This document shows, one piece after another, positions 8,163 to 17,527 of a DNA stretch of 64,000 nucleotides. A program made the position numbers and the translations under genes. How positions within the stretch are numbered: position 1 is the first letter of the stretch; every line of letters starts with the position of its first letter. The notes beneath the pieces are model-generated. The model saw only the letters and a list, made by a program, of their open reading frames with translations, was not told where the DNA came from and did no database searches. This stretch comes from Bacillus sp. FJAT-22090 (lineage in GTDB: Bacteria > Bacillota > Bacilli > Bacillales_A > Planococcaceae), in assembly GCF_007676755.1 (NCBI RefSeq), contig NZ_VEBK01000005.1, positions 1 through 64,000 on the forward strand, written 5' to 3'.

Positions 8163-9506
8163 ATGGAAACGTTTCTAAAAAAATTATCTACATCAGTGCT
8201 TGGGGAAATCTTAGAAAATGCGTTCCAATGGTTTGTAGTTGTGGACGAGCATTCAAACATTCTTTATATTAATGAAGAATATTGCCGGTTCTTAGAAATA
8301 AAAAGGGACGATGTAATCGGTAAGCCTGTTGCCGATGTTATAGAAAATACGAAAATGCATGAAGTTATAAAATCAGGAATCGCGGATATTGCTTCACCAC
8401 ATTATATTAAAGGGACGTATATGCTTGCGAATCGTGTACCTCTTTTTGTCGATGGAAAAATTGTTGGTGCTTTTGGGAGCGTTATATTTAGAGATATGTC
8501 CGATTGGAAAAAGTTGAGTTCTCATGTGCGAACAACAATGGAAAGAATTCAGTTAAATATGGAAGATAACAGTTACACGGAGTACAAATTAGGAGACATA
8601 AAAGGTACTTCTCCGGCTATTCGAAAAATAAAAGAAACAATTGAAACAATTGCTCCTAGTGACCTTCCTGTATTAATAGAAGGAGAGAGTGGAACAGGAA
8701 AAGATATGTTCGCTCATAGCATCCATCAGCTATCAGAACGTTCTGATTGCCCTTTCGTCAAAGTAAATTGTGCTGCAATACCGCCTGAGCTTCTGGAAAA
8801 AGAATTATTTGGCGTGTTTGACCATACCACTGGGACGATACGAAACGGCAGATTTAAGCAGGCAGATAAAGGGACCCTCTATATAGATGAAATTAGTGCC
8901 CTTCCGCCTACACTGCAAGCAAAGCTTTTAAGGGCAATGCAAGAAGAGGAAATTATTCCATTGAATTCGGAAAAAAGTGAAATAGTAAATGTTCGTATCG
9001 TTGTTTCATCTGATGTATCTCTTTCCACATTAATCAAAGAAAAGAAGTTCCGGGAGGATTTATATTACCGTTTGCAAGCAATTACTCTATCCATTCCACC
9101 ATTAAGGGAACGAATGGAGGATCTAGTAGATTTACTTAACTATTTTCTCCAAAAGTTTATGCTTCAAGCTGGTCGCAGACATGTCACCTTAGCAACTAAA
9201 ACGAGGGAAATACTTCAATCCTACCATTGGCCAGGAAATGTACGAGAATTACAAAACATTTTGCAAGCAGCAGTTTTCCTAGCTGAAAACGATATTATTT
9301 TGCCATCTGCCCTTCCTTCTCAGATAAAGTTAAGCAGTGTACCATCTTTTCAAACGACTGGAACACTAGAAGACATATTAGCAGAAGTAGAAAAGAAAGT
9401 ACTTCAATCTTACTTAGAGGAAGAATCAGACAAAATCACGATAGCACAGCAACTTGGTCTTAGTAGATCCACCCTTTACGAGAAAATTAAAAAACACAAC
9501 TTATGA
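8163..9506 (+). CDS. PAS-AAA+-Fis regulator of the ketone-body cluster, lacking the GAFTGA loop
   Basis: 447 residues in the architecture of sigma-54 activators. A PAS domain (about 10-120) precedes an AAA+ domain with Walker A GESGTGKD, Walker B GTLYIDE and arginine-finger region REDLYYRL, and a Fis-type helix-turn-helix closes the protein (ITIAQQLGLSRSTLYEKIK). Between ELFG and GRF, where sigma-54 partners carry GAFTGA, it reads VFDHTTGTIRN. This is three residues shorter than NtrC and has no GAFTGA. It is therefore likely to work differently from a standard sigma-54 activator. Position next to gntP-hbd-scoAB suggests it controls them in response to a ligand of the PAS domain (inference). 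Confidence 0.88.
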   Translation: METFLKKLSTSVLGEILENAFQWFVVVDEHSNILYINEEYCRFLEIKRDDVIGKPVADVIENTKMHEVIKSGIADIASPHYIKGTYMLANRVPLFVDGKIVGAFGSVIFRDMSDWKKLSSHVRTTMERIQLNMEDNSYTEYKLGDIKGTSPAIRKIKETIETIAPSDLPVLIEGESGTGKDMFAHSIHQLSERSDCPFVKVNCAAIPPELLEKELFGVFDHTTGTIRNGRFKQADKGTLYIDEISALPPTLQAKLLRAMQEEEIIPLNSEKSEIVNVRIVVSSDVSLSTLIKEKKFREDLYYRLQAITLSIPPLRERMEDLVDLLNYFLQKFMLQAGRRHVTLATKTREILQSYHWPGNVRELQNILQAAVFLAENDIILPSALPSQIKLSSVPSFQTTGTLEDILAEVEKKVLQSYLEEESDKITIAQQLGLSRSTLYEKIKKHNL

Positions 9507-9509
9507 CCC

Positions 9510-9557
9510 AAATCCGATTATCTGGACTATAATCCAGAAAATCGGATTTTCTCTTTT
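9510..9557 (+). terminator. Terminator after the PAS-AAA-Fis regulator
   Basis: Arms AAATCCGATT (9510-9519) and AATCGGATTT (9540-9549) with inner CTGGA/TCCAG pairing and a T-rich tail. Confidence 0.85.
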
Positions 9558-9593
9558 TTCAATAAATCTTCTATTTACTTATTTTTATAAGAT

Positions 9594-9617
9594 AATAATC
9601 CGAAAAACCGGATTATT
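9594..9617. promoter_or_regulatory. Perfect 9-bp inverted repeat upstream of the GntP-family permease, candidate operator
   Basis: AATAATCCG, six bases, then CGGATTATT, followed by T residues. The arms are dyad symmetric as expected for a Fis-type dimer site, and part of the arm also occurs in the preceding terminator. It could alternatively be a second weak terminator. The intergenic stretch 9507-9884 otherwise holds the terminator at 9510 and the cre-like site at 9690. Confidence 0.5.
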
Positions 9618-9689
9618 TTTGATTGAAACGTTGACTTGCTCGTCACAATTTATATTGATTGAAAATTCGGACTATGTTTTAATTGCTTA

Positions 9690-9703
9690 TGAAAGCGCTT
9701 TTA
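9690..9703. promoter_or_regulatory. cre-like CcpA site upstream of the permease gene
   Basis: TGAAAGCGCTTTTA differs from the symmetrical cre consensus TGWAAGCGYTWWCA at one clear position near the right end. It lies about 180 nt before the permease start. It implies carbon catabolite repression of ketone-body uptake by CcpA, whose gene is at 45.8 kb. Confidence 0.65.
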
Positions 9704-9884
9704 TTTTTTCGAGTTCGCAAAAAAATCTATTCTACTGCAGAGAACTAGATTACTAATTTGTTGAGGGAACGTAAGTTTATTGAAGAGGATGATTTCTGCC
9801 CTAAATATTTGTTATATATATCGATCACTTTGATACACTGTTGCCACAAATAGACTACGATTTAAAATAAAGGGGGATTTGTAA

Positions 9885-11213
9885 ATGGAAATATTGAGTA
9901 TGATCGGCCTTATAGGTGGTTTAGCCTTATTGATAATTTTGACTATGAAGGGCGTAAATATTTTAATGGCTGGTCCAATTTCGGCATTGGTAGTGGCATT
10001 GACGAGCGGAATGCCATTATTTTCACAGTTGGCGGAGGAAGGGGAAGCCAATTTTGTAACTAGTTATATGACCGGCTTTACTGGGTTTATTATGTCCTGG
10101 TATTTAATGTTTTTACTAGGAGCCGTGTTTGGTAAAGTAATGGAGGATAGCGGTGCGGCAGATTCCGTGTCCAAATGGATTGTCGATAAATTAGGGATGA
10201 AATATGCTGTAATGGCCATCGTCATTTCCTGTGCAATCCTTACATATGGCGGCGTAAGCTTGTTCGTTGTTGCGTTCTCTGTATATCCTATGGCCATTTC
10301 ACTGTTTAAGCAAGCAGATTTGCCTCGTCGTTTTATACCTGCAACTTTGGCATTAGGTTCCGTAACATTTACGATGACATCTGCGGGATCACCTGAAATC
10401 CAAAATTGGATTCCAATTGAGTTTTTAGGAACGAATGCATATGCGGGGTGGGAAGTAAGTATTATCGTTGCGGCATTTATGGCTATCTTTGGATACTGGT
10501 GGCTAAAGCGTATTATTCAGAAAGCGGTAAATAAAGGCGAAAGATTTGTAGATCGTGAAACTGATCCAACGTTTGATACAAAAAGAAATTTACCAAATCC
10601 TTTTTTAGCAATGCTTCCTTTAGCGGTTGTATTAGTTATCTCCTTTATCTTCCATGATAAACTGGCGCAATCGGCACTAATTATAGCGTTACTAGGAGGA
10701 GTGATTACAACCTATATTGTTGGAAGAAAGTATTCAAAAAATTTCTGGGAAGCATTTTCTGCCGGTACGGTAGGTGCACTAATTGCAATCGGTAATACAG
10801 CTGCAGTTGTTGGTTTTGGAGGGGTGGCAAAAAATGTCCCTGCTTTTACTACAGCAGTTGAAGCGATGACAAACATTCCTGGGTCACCTTTAATCGGGGC
10901 AGCTATTGCAGTATCCGTTATCGCTGGTATGACTGGTTCTTCGTCTGGTGGCCAATCAATCGCCTTGCCACTATTAGCGCCACATTATATGGATATGGGA
11001 GTAAATACAGAAGCATTGCACAGGGTTGTAGCGATTTCGTCTGGTGCTCTTGATTCGCTGCCACATAATGGGTATGTTGTTACGACTATTCAATCTATCT
11101 GTGGTGAAAAACATAGTGCTGCTTATTGGTCGGTTGCAGCGACGACTGTAGTAGTACCAACCCTTGGTGTAATACTTGCAATTATTCTCTTTTCTTTTGG
11201 ATTAGGAATTTAG
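9885..11213 (+). CDS. GntP-family permease (probable 3-hydroxybutyrate/ketone-body carrier)
   Basis: 442 residues, strongly hydrophobic, with about twelve membrane segments. GntP-family features include an N-terminal GGLALLIILTMKGVNIL segment and the conserved loops GAVFGKVMEDSG and ALPLLAPHYMDMG. The start has AAAGGGGG at good spacing. It is first in a run with 3-hydroxybutyrate dehydrogenase and a 3-oxoacid CoA-transferase, the same set as yxjC-scoAB-yxjF in B. subtilis. Uptake of 3-hydroxybutyrate or acetoacetate is inferred from that context, since the family also carries gluconate. Confidence 0.87.
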   Translation: MEILSMIGLIGGLALLIILTMKGVNILMAGPISALVVALTSGMPLFSQLAEEGEANFVTSYMTGFTGFIMSWYLMFLLGAVFGKVMEDSGAADSVSKWIVDKLGMKYAVMAIVISCAILTYGGVSLFVVAFSVYPMAISLFKQADLPRRFIPATLALGSVTFTMTSAGSPEIQNWIPIEFLGTNAYAGWEVSIIVAAFMAIFGYWWLKRIIQKAVNKGERFVDRETDPTFDTKRNLPNPFLAMLPLAVVLVISFIFHDKLAQSALIIALLGGVITTYIVGRKYSKNFWEAFSAGTVGALIAIGNTAAVVGFGGVAKNVPAFTTAVEAMTNIPGSPLIGAAIAVSVIAGMTGSSSGGQSIALPLLAPHYMDMGVNTEALHRVVAISSGALDSLPHNGYVVTTIQSICGEKHSAAYWSVAATTVVVPTLGVILAIILFSFGLGI

Positions 11214-11257
11214 TTTTTCTGCGAATCGTGAGAGGAACTTTTTTGGGAGGCAAATAA

Positions 11258-12025
11258 ATGGTTATAAATAGAGTACTTCTTATTACTGGAGCGGCTCAAG
11301 GGATTGGTTTTGAGATTGCGAAGGAATTTTATAACGCTGGAGCAGTAGTAGTATTAACTGATATTAATGAAGATAAAGTAAAAGAAGCTGCTAAACTATT
11401 AGGTGACAATGTTTTAGGACTTAAATGTGATGTGACAAATGAAGAAGAAATAATTGCTTGCTTTGCTAGTACGGTAGAAAAATACGGCAGAATTGATATC
11501 CTTATTAATAACGCAGGAATGCAGCACGTCGCTATGTTAGAAGATTTCCCTACTGAACGCTTTGAGCTATTAGTAAAAATAATGCTAACAGCTCCGTTTA
11601 TAGCAACCAAACATGTTCTTCCGCATATGCGGAAGAACAAATTCGGAAGAATTATTAATATGGCTTCTATTAATGGGTTAGTAGGTTTTGCTGGAAAAGC
11701 AGCCTATAACTCTGCGAAACATGGAGTAATTGGACTTACAAAAGTTGCGGCTCTTGAGACTGCTACTGATGGGATTACAGTGAATGCTATTTGCCCAGGA
11801 TATTCGGATACCCCGCTTGTACGCAATCAATTTCAGGATCTTGCTAAAATACGCAACATTCCAGTTGAAGCAGTACTAGAGGAAATTTTATATCCTTTAG
11901 TTCCGCAGAAACGTTTGTTAGATGTGAAGGAAATTGCCGATTTGGCTTTATTTTTAGCTAGCGATGCTGCAAAAGGAATGACTGGGCAGGCAGTTATTTT
12001 AGACGGTGGTTACACGAGCCAATAA
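11258..12025 (+). CDS. 3-Hydroxybutyrate dehydrogenase (short-chain dehydrogenase/reductase)
   Basis: 255 residues, classical SDR. TGAAQGIG near the N terminus binds NAD, NNAG follows the fourth strand, and the catalytic YNSAK lies around residue 152. GKAAYNSAKHGVIGLTKV and the NAICPGYSDTPLV segment closely resemble D-3-hydroxybutyrate dehydrogenases. GGGAGG precedes the ATG. It lies 44 nt after the permease gene with no terminator between, and its product acetoacetate is the substrate of the scoAB transferase. Other SDR substrates cannot be excluded, but context makes 3-hydroxybutyrate most likely. Confidence 0.9.
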   Translation: MVINRVLLITGAAQGIGFEIAKEFYNAGAVVVLTDINEDKVKEAAKLLGDNVLGLKCDVTNEEEIIACFASTVEKYGRIDILINNAGMQHVAMLEDFPTERFELLVKIMLTAPFIATKHVLPHMRKNKFGRIINMASINGLVGFAGKAAYNSAKHGVIGLTKVAALETATDGITVNAICPGYSDTPLVRNQFQDLAKIRNIPVEAVLEEILYPLVPQKRLLDVKEIADLALFLASDAAKGMTGQAVILDGGYTSQ

Positions 12026-12041
12026 ATTTCATCACTTATCG

Positions 12042-12071
12042 AAACGCCCGGTTTGATAATCGGTGCGTTTT
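12042..12071 (+). terminator. Possible terminator between hbd and scoA
   Basis: AAACGC paired with GCGTTT, with CCG/CGG inside and a short T-run. It suggests that scoAB also has a promoter of its own in 12072-12160, but the hairpin is modest and read-through is plausible. Confidence 0.5.
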
Positions 12072-12160
12072 ATTAAATATAGGAAAATAGTTTGCTAATT
12101 TATAGAATATTTGAGAATATTGAATTGTAGCATCTTTACATAAGAAAGGGGAATTACATC

Positions 12161-12850
12161 ATGAAACCAATATATAGTTCAGCGAGTGAAGCTGTAGCAA
12201 ATATTCAAGATGGGATGACATTAATGGTAGGGGGCTTCGGTCTCGTTGGGATACCTGAACAGCTAATCTTGGCTTTAGTGGATAAAGGCGTAAAAGACTT
12301 AACAGTTATCTCAAATAACTGTGGTATAGATGAGTGGGGTCTTGGCTTATTACTAAAAAATAAACAAATTAAAAAAATGATCGGATCATATGTAGGAGAA
12401 AACAAAGAATTTGAACGTCAAGTAATCTCTGGGGAAATAGAAGTAGAATTGACGCCACAAGGAACACTTGCGGAAAAAATTCGTGCAGGTGGTGCTGGAA
12501 TTCCGGCCTTCTTCACGCCAGCTGGAGTAGGCACAGTTGTAGCCGATGGAAAAGAAGTGCGTGTGTATGATGGGAAAGAATACGTATTAGAAGAGTCACT
12601 ACGTGCAGATTTCGCTTTAATACGCGCAGCAAAAGCTGATAAATTCGGAAATCTGATCTACAATAAAACGGCACAAAACTTCAACCCAATGATGGCAGCA
12701 GCAGGAAAAGTTACGATTGCAGAAGTGGAAGAAATTGTGGAAACAGGCGATTTAGATCCTGCACAAATCCACACACCAAGCATTTATGTACAAGGGCTTT
12801 TTCAAGCGGCACAAGAAAAAAGAATCGAACGTCTAACGACACGTTCATAA
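12161..12850 (+). CDS. scoA: 3-Oxoacid CoA-transferase subunit A
   Basis: 229 residues. Transfers CoA from succinyl-CoA to acetoacetate together with subunit B. The family signature near the N terminus is [15 protein letters not shown], and [15 protein letters not shown] is the conserved second motif. AAAGGGG precedes the ATG. Subunit B follows after 13 nt, as is usual for this heteromer. Role: entry of ketone bodies into acetyl-CoA after 3-hydroxybutyrate oxidation by the preceding dehydrogenase. Confidence 0.94.
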   Translation: MKPIYSSASEAVANIQDGMTLMVGGFGLVGIPEQLILALVDKGVKDLTVISNNCGIDEWGLGLLLKNKQIKKMIGSYVGENKEFERQVISGEIEVELTPQGTLAEKIRAGGAGIPAFFTPAGVGTVVADGKEVRVYDGKEYVLEESLRADFALIRAAKADKFGNLIYNKTAQNFNPMMAAAGKVTIAEVEEIVETGDLDPAQIHTPSIYVQGLFQAAQEKRIERLTTRS

Positions 12851-12863
12851 GGGGGAGACTAAG

Positions 12864-13517
12864 TTGAATACACGTGAGAAAATTGCGAGAAGAGCAGAAA
12901 AAGAAATCGAAAATGGGAACTACGTCAATTTAGGGATTGGGATTCCAACATTAGTTGCGAATTTCATTTCACCCGATAAGACGGTCGTTTTACAATCGGA
13001 AAATGGATTACTCGGTATCGGACCATACCCTACCGAACAAGAGGTAGATCCGGATCTTATTAATGCAGGAAAAGAAACCGTCACAACGATTCCTGGTTCT
13101 TCTTTCTTTTCAAGTGCGGAGTCTTTTGCGATGATTCGTGGTGGACACGTCGATGTGGCAATTTTAGGTGCAATGGAAGTATCAGAAAAAGGCGATCTAG
13201 CCAACTGGATGATTCCTGGTAAAATGATTAAAGGCATGGGCGGTGCGATGGACTTAGTGCATGGCGCAAAAAAAATTATTGTCATTATGGACCATTGTGC
13301 TAAAGACGGTTCCGCTAAAATTAAAAAAGAATGCGAATTACCGTTAACAGGCAAAGCAGTTGTGAATAAAATAATAACAGAACGGGCAATGATAGAAGTA
13401 ACAGAAAATGGTCTTGAACTAAAAGAGGTATTTGAAGGCTATTCTATTCAAGATATTATTGATGCGACAGAAGCGACGCTCATTATTAAAGATGTGAAAG
13501 AGAACGTAGCTATTTAA
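12864..13517 (+). CDS. scoB: 3-Oxoacid CoA-transferase subunit B
   Basis: 217 residues. The catalytic glutamate lies in [11 protein letters not shown] near residue 46, the CoA-transferase family 2 signature. [13 protein letters not shown] near the N terminus and [15 protein letters not shown] are also typical. The start is TTG 12864, supported by GGGGGAG just upstream; no in-frame ATG is better placed. It forms an operon with scoA. Confidence 0.94.
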   Translation: MNTREKIARRAEKEIENGNYVNLGIGIPTLVANFISPDKTVVLQSENGLLGIGPYPTEQEVDPDLINAGKETVTTIPGSSFFSSAESFAMIRGGHVDVAILGAMEVSEKGDLANWMIPGKMIKGMGGAMDLVHGAKKIIVIMDHCAKDGSAKIKKECELPLTGKAVVNKIITERAMIEVTENGLELKEVFEGYSIQDIIDATEATLIIKDVKENVAI

Positions 13518-13524
13518 GTGCATC

Positions 13525-13559
13525 TTGTATTTTATTCCGAAATCCATTAGAATGGATTT
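13525..13559 (+). promoter_or_regulatory. Probable sigma-A promoter of the leuS leader overlapping a short palindrome
   Basis: TTGTAT (13525-13530), a 17-bp spacer and TAGAAT (13548-13553). The -10 box lies inside the near-perfect palindrome AAATCCATT-AG-AATGGATTT (13540-13559). That palindrome could also be the terminator of scoB, or an operator. The overlap is seen directly; its function is inference. Confidence 0.55.
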
Positions 13560-13574
13560 TAATAGATGTGACTG

Positions 13575-13801
13575 AGAAAAGGATTAGTAAATAATGACGT
13601 TTCTAAAGAGAGCTAACGGTTGGTGGAAGTTAGTGTAACGAATTATTGAACTCGCCTTCGAGTCCGTGTAAGTGAACTAATAGTAGCTTATACCGTTTTT
13701 CCGCGTTAAGGAATCAAGTTGAGTGAAATTTTCACTAATTTGGGTGGTACCGCGTGAGTATATCTCTCGTCCCTTAGTTTTTTAAGGGGCGAGTTTTTTT
13801 A
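13575..13801 (+). promoter_or_regulatory. Leucine-specific T-box leader of leuS
   Basis: The Stem I AG-box region AGAGAGCTAACGGTTGGTG is followed by a specifier loop GAACTCGCC in which CTC (13651-13653) is a leucine codon. The T-box sequence TGGGTGGTACCGCG lies at 13741-13754; its TGGT pairs with the ACCA end of tRNA-Leu. The terminator CTCGTCCCTTA/TAAGGGGCGAG plus seven T residues is at 13766-13800. Uncharged tRNA-Leu binding should allow read-through into leuS. Confidence 0.95.
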
Positions 13802-13819
13802 TTTTAAGGAGGAGTTACG

Positions 13820-16231
13820 ATGAGCTTTAATCATGAGGCAATTGAAAAAAAGTGGCAAAAGTATTGGCAGGAAAATAAGACATATAAAATGACTGATGAT
13901 CCATCCAAACCAAAATTTTATGCGTTGGATATGTTTCCTTATCCATCAGGTGTAGGTCTTCACGTAGGTCATCCACTAGGATATATCGCAACGGATATAT
14001 TAAGTGCATTTAAACGTAAACAGGGCTATAACGTTTTACATCCAATGGGATGGGATGCTTTTGGTCTTCCAGCGGAGCAATATGCAATCGATACGGGGAA
14101 TGATCCAGCAGAATTTACAGCGAAAAATATTGCTACCTTTAAACGTCAAATGACAGATTTAGGGTTTTCATTTGACTGGGACAGAGAAGTAAACACGACA
14201 GATCCTTCTTATTACAAATGGACGCAATGGATCTTCATTCAGCTGTACAAAAAAGGATTGGCATACGTCGATGAAGTGCCGGTAAACTGGTGTCCTGCTT
14301 TAGGAACTGTTTTGGCAAATGAAGAAGTAGTCGATGGTGTGTCAGAACGTGGAGGTCATCCGGTAGAACGTCGCCCGATGCGTCAATGGGTACTTCGTAT
14401 AACTGCTTATGCGGACAGACTTTTGGAAGACTTGGAAGATCTAGATTGGCCTGAAAGCTTAAAAGAAATGCAACGCAACTGGATTGGACGTTCAGAAGGT
14501 GCAGAGCTAACGTTTGAAGTGGACGGAACATCAGAATCCTTCCGTGCGTTCACAACTCGACCAGACACTATTTTTGGCGCAACTTATGCAGTATTAGCAC
14601 CCGAACATAAGCTGGTGGATGTAATCACCACTGCTGACCAACAAGAAGCGGTGCAAGCTTATAAAGACCAAGTAAAACTAAAAAGTGATCTAGAACGTAC
14701 AGATCTTGCAAAACATAAAACTGGCGTATTTACAGGTGCTTATGCGATTAATCCAGTAAGTGGCGAAAAAATGCCGATTTGGATTGCCGATTATGTACTA
14801 GCATCATACGGCACAGGTGCTATTATGGCGGTTCCCGCACATGATGAGCGTGATTATGAATTCGCTAAACAATTTGACTTACCAATCGTTGAAGTCGTTT
14901 CTGGTGGAAATATTGAAAAAGAAGCGTATACAGAAGACGGTACACTTGTTAACTCGGAATTCTTGAATGGCTTAAATAAACAAGAAGCAATTGCTAAAGC
15001 GATTGAATGGTTTGAGTCAAACGGTAAAGGTGAAAAGAAAATCACGTATCGCCTACGTGACTGGTTATTTAGCCGCCAACGTTATTGGGGTGAGCCGATT
15101 CCAATTATCCATTGGGAAGATGGCACATCTACTGCTGTGGATGAGTCTGAATTACCATTGATGCTTCCTGTAACAACCGATATTAAACCAAGTGGAACGG
15201 GCGAATCTCCACTAGCGAATATTACGGAATGGGTAAACGTAGTAGATCCGGTAACAGGTAAAAAAGGTCGTCGCGAAACGAATACGATGCCACAATGGGC
15301 AGGTAGTTGCTGGTACTATTTACGCTATATCGATCCAAACAATGACGAAGCACTTGTAGATCCAGAACTAGCTAAACGCTGGTTACCAGTCGATATTTAC
15401 GTTGGTGGAGCAGAGCATGCGGTACTTCATTTATTGTACGCGCGCTTTTGGCATAAGTTCCTATACGATATTGGAGTAGTGACTACAAAAGAGCCATTCC
15501 AAAAACTATTCAACCAAGGAATGATCCTTGGAGAAGGTAACGAAAAAATGTCTAAGTCAAAAGGGAATGTAGTAAACCCTGATGATATTGTGAAAAGTCA
15601 TGGAGCCGATTCACTACGTCTATATGAAATGTTCATGGGACCACTGGATTCATCGAAACCATGGTCAACAAATGGCTTAGACGGATCAAGAAGATTCCTA
15701 GATCGCATCTGGCGTTTACTTGTCGATGAAGATGGTAAATTGAGTGCAAAAGTAACAGACACATCTTCTGACAATATGGAAAAAGCATATCACCAAACTG
15801 TGAAAAAAGTAACAGAAGACTTTGAAGCCATGCATTATAATACAGCCATCTCGCAAATGATGGTATTTATCAATGAAGGCTATAAAGCAGACCAAATTTC
15901 CAAAGAATATGTAGAAGGATTTGTGAAACTTATTTCTCCAATCGTTCCCCATATTGCCGAAGAACTTTGGAGTATTCTTGGACATGACAATACAATCGTA
16001 TATGAAGCATGGCCAACCTATGACGAGTCTAAATTAGTGGACAATGAAGTAGAAATTCCTGTTCAAATCAAAGGAAAAGTGCGTGCTAAATTGAACGTTT
16101 CAAAAGATGCAACAAAAGAAGAACTAGAAGCATTGGCACTAGCTTCAGAACAAGTTCAGCAATGGCTTGAGGGGCAAGAAGTGAAAAAAATCATTGCGAT
16201 CCCTGGTAAAATGGTGAATATCGTAATCTAA
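13820..16231 (+). CDS. leuS: Leucyl-tRNA synthetase
   Basis: 803 residues, the usual bacterial length. Class I signatures: the HIGH motif appears as HVGHPLGY within [16 protein letters not shown], and KMSKS lies at about residues 576-580. The CP1 editing domain is present ([12 protein letters not shown], with a later [15 protein letters not shown]). AAGGAGG precedes the ATG. Controlled by the leucine T-box directly upstream and closed by a strong terminator. Confidence 0.98.
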   Translation: MSFNHEAIEKKWQKYWQENKTYKMTDDPSKPKFYALDMFPYPSGVGLHVGHPLGYIATDILSAFKRKQGYNVLHPMGWDAFGLPAEQYAIDTGNDPAEFTAKNIATFKRQMTDLGFSFDWDREVNTTDPSYYKWTQWIFIQLYKKGLAYVDEVPVNWCPALGTVLANEEVVDGVSERGGHPVERRPMRQWVLRITAYADRLLEDLEDLDWPESLKEMQRNWIGRSEGAELTFEVDGTSESFRAFTTRPDTIFGATYAVLAPEHKLVDVITTADQQEAVQAYKDQVKLKSDLERTDLAKHKTGVFTGAYAINPVSGEKMPIWIADYVLASYGTGAIMAVPAHDERDYEFAKQFDLPIVEVVSGGNIEKEAYTEDGTLVNSEFLNGLNKQEAIAKAIEWFESNGKGEKKITYRLRDWLFSRQRYWGEPIPIIHWEDGTSTAVDESELPLMLPVTTDIKPSGTGESPLANITEWVNVVDPVTGKKGRRETNTMPQWAGSCWYYLRYIDPNNDEALVDPELAKRWLPVDIYVGGAEHAVLHLLYARFWHKFLYDIGVVTTKEPFQKLFNQGMILGEGNEKMSKSKGNVVNPDDIVKSHGADSLRLYEMFMGPLDSSKPWSTNGLDGSRRFLDRIWRLLVDEDGKLSAKVTDTSSDNMEKAYHQTVKKVTEDFEAMHYNTAISQMMVFINEGYKADQISKEYVEGFVKLISPIVPHIAEELWSILGHDNTIVYEAWPTYDESKLVDNEVEIPVQIKGKVRAKLNVSKDATKEELEALALASEQVQQWLEGQEVKKIIAIPGKMVNIVI

Positions 16232-16242
16232 TAATTAGTGAT

Positions 16243-16284
16243 GCTGCTCCCTTTCTCTAAATGAGAGAGGGGGCAGCTTTTTTT
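16243..16284 (+). terminator. Terminator of leuS
   Basis: GCTGCTCCC paired with GGGGCAGC, extended by CTCT/AGAG pairing around the loop, followed by seven T residues. Confidence 0.9.
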
Positions 16285-16309
16285 CACAAACATTCAGGTG
16301 GAGTTATTT

Positions 16310-16880
16310 CCATATTATTTCCTATTACAACTAAGTGACTCATTTTTACGACTAAACCCTCTGAAATTACAACTAAACCATCCTAAATTACAACTAAACC
16401 CACTGAAATTACAACTAAATTTTATTCCCCCCTTTTTCCACGTTAAAGTCTTCATTCGACTATATATTTCAGATGGATTCTTCGATATTTCTCCTATTAC
16501 AACTAAGTGCTTCATTTTTACAACTAAACGCCCTGAGATTACAACTAAACCCACCGAAATTACAACTAAATTTTATTCTCTCCTTTTTCCACGTTAAAGT
16601 CTTCATTCGACTATATATTTCAGATAGATTCTTCCATATTATTTCCTATTACAACTAAGTGCTTCATTTTTACAACTAAACGCCCTGAAATTACAACCAT
16701 ACCGTCCAGAATTACAACTAAACCCACCGAATTACAACTAAATTTTATTCTCTCCTTTTTCTACGTTAAAGTCTTCATTCGACTATATATTTCAGATGGA
16801 TTCTTCCATATTTCTCCTATTACAACTAAGTACCTCATTTTTACAACTAAACCCACTGAAATTACAACTAAACTCCATTC
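16310..16880. repeat. Tandem-repeat island of 21-bp-phased ACAACTAA motifs in four clusters
   Basis: The core CAACTAA, with a few one- or two-base variants, recurs at 16328, 16349, 16370, 16391, 16412; 16500, 16521, 16542, 16563; 16652, 16673, 16694, 16715, 16735; and 16823, 16844, 16865. All steps inside clusters are 21 bp except one of 20. Clusters start 172, 152 and 171 bp apart and are separated by a conserved 70-90 bp spacer containing CTTCATTCGACTATATATTT. The island fills the convergent gap between leuS and trpG. Short ORFs here (up to 99 residues) are repetitive low-complexity translations and are not called as genes. Confidence 0.9.
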
Positions 16881-16954
16881 TCTACCTTTTCCACGCTCAA
16901 AAAGCTCCTAGAATGGTTCTAGGAGCTTCAACTTTTACTTTTGCTTTCATATTT

Positions 16955-17527
16955 CTAGCTTAGTGTTTCTATAAATGCGCGCATGAGTTGATTTCCTTGC
17001 TTGGTACCAATCGATTCAGGATGAAATTGGAGCCCGTAAAGTGGGTAGGCGCAGTGCTTGATAGCCATTATTTCATTGTCATCCTGGGTCCTTGCAAGCA
17101 CTTCTAATTCATGGCTTAATGTTTGTTCATCGATTACAAGAGAATGGTAGCGCATAACAGAAATAGTATCGCTAAAACACTCAAATAACGAGGAGTGGTT
17201 ATGTTTAATAGTTGATATCTTTCCGTGCATAATGGTTTTCGCTTGCACAATATTTGCTCCAAAAGCGGCGCCGATTGATTGATGACCAAGACAAATGCCT
17301 AGTATTGGAATCGTTTTATGAAGTTTTTGAATAATATCAATCGATATCCCAGCATCAAAAGGCGTTCCGGGCCCTGGAGAAATAATAATTGCTTCAGGGT
17401 TTAATAGCACAATTTCTTCAATCGTTAAAGCATCATTTCGTACGACGAGCACTTCCATACCAAGTTCGCTCACTTGTTGAAATAAATTATAAGTAAAGGA
17501 ATCATAATTATCGATTAATAAAATCAT
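16955..17527 (-). CDS. trpG: Anthranilate synthase component II (glutamine amidotransferase)
   Basis: 190 residues of the class I amidotransferase family. It supplies ammonia from glutamine to TrpE. The catalytic cysteine is in GICLGHQSIG, the histidine-glutamate pair in LQFHPES, and MILLIDNYDSFTYNL is the standard N terminus. It overlaps trpE by four bases and is co-transcribed behind the Trp T-box. In Bacillus such a subunit often also serves p-aminobenzoate synthesis, so dual use is possible. Confidence 0.93.
   Translation of the reverse strand: MILLIDNYDSFTYNLFQQVSELGMEVLVVRNDALTIEEIVLLNPEAIIISPGPGTPFDAGISIDIIQKLHKTIPILGICLGHQSIGAAFGANIVQAKTIMHGKISTIKHNHSSLFECFSDTISVMRYHSLVIDEQTLSHELEVLARTQDDNEIMAIKHCAYPLYGLQFHPESIGTKQGNQLMRAFIETLS

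Noticed and set aside
9810-9850. Sigma-54 (-24/-12) promoter before the GntP-family gene
   Set aside because: TTGATACACTGTTGCC has the TTGC half but not the GG at -24. With the missing GAFTGA loop I do not claim it.
16298-16658. ORFs of 60-99 residues in the tandem island
   Set aside because: They translate the repeat in several frames (LQLNPLKLQLN-type). No ribosome site or family similarity supports them.
16310-16880. CRISPR array
   Set aside because: Units of 21 bp with a 7-8 bp core are far shorter than CRISPR repeat-spacer units, and no cas genes are nearby. The larger 150-172 bp period is made of conserved, not unique, spacers.
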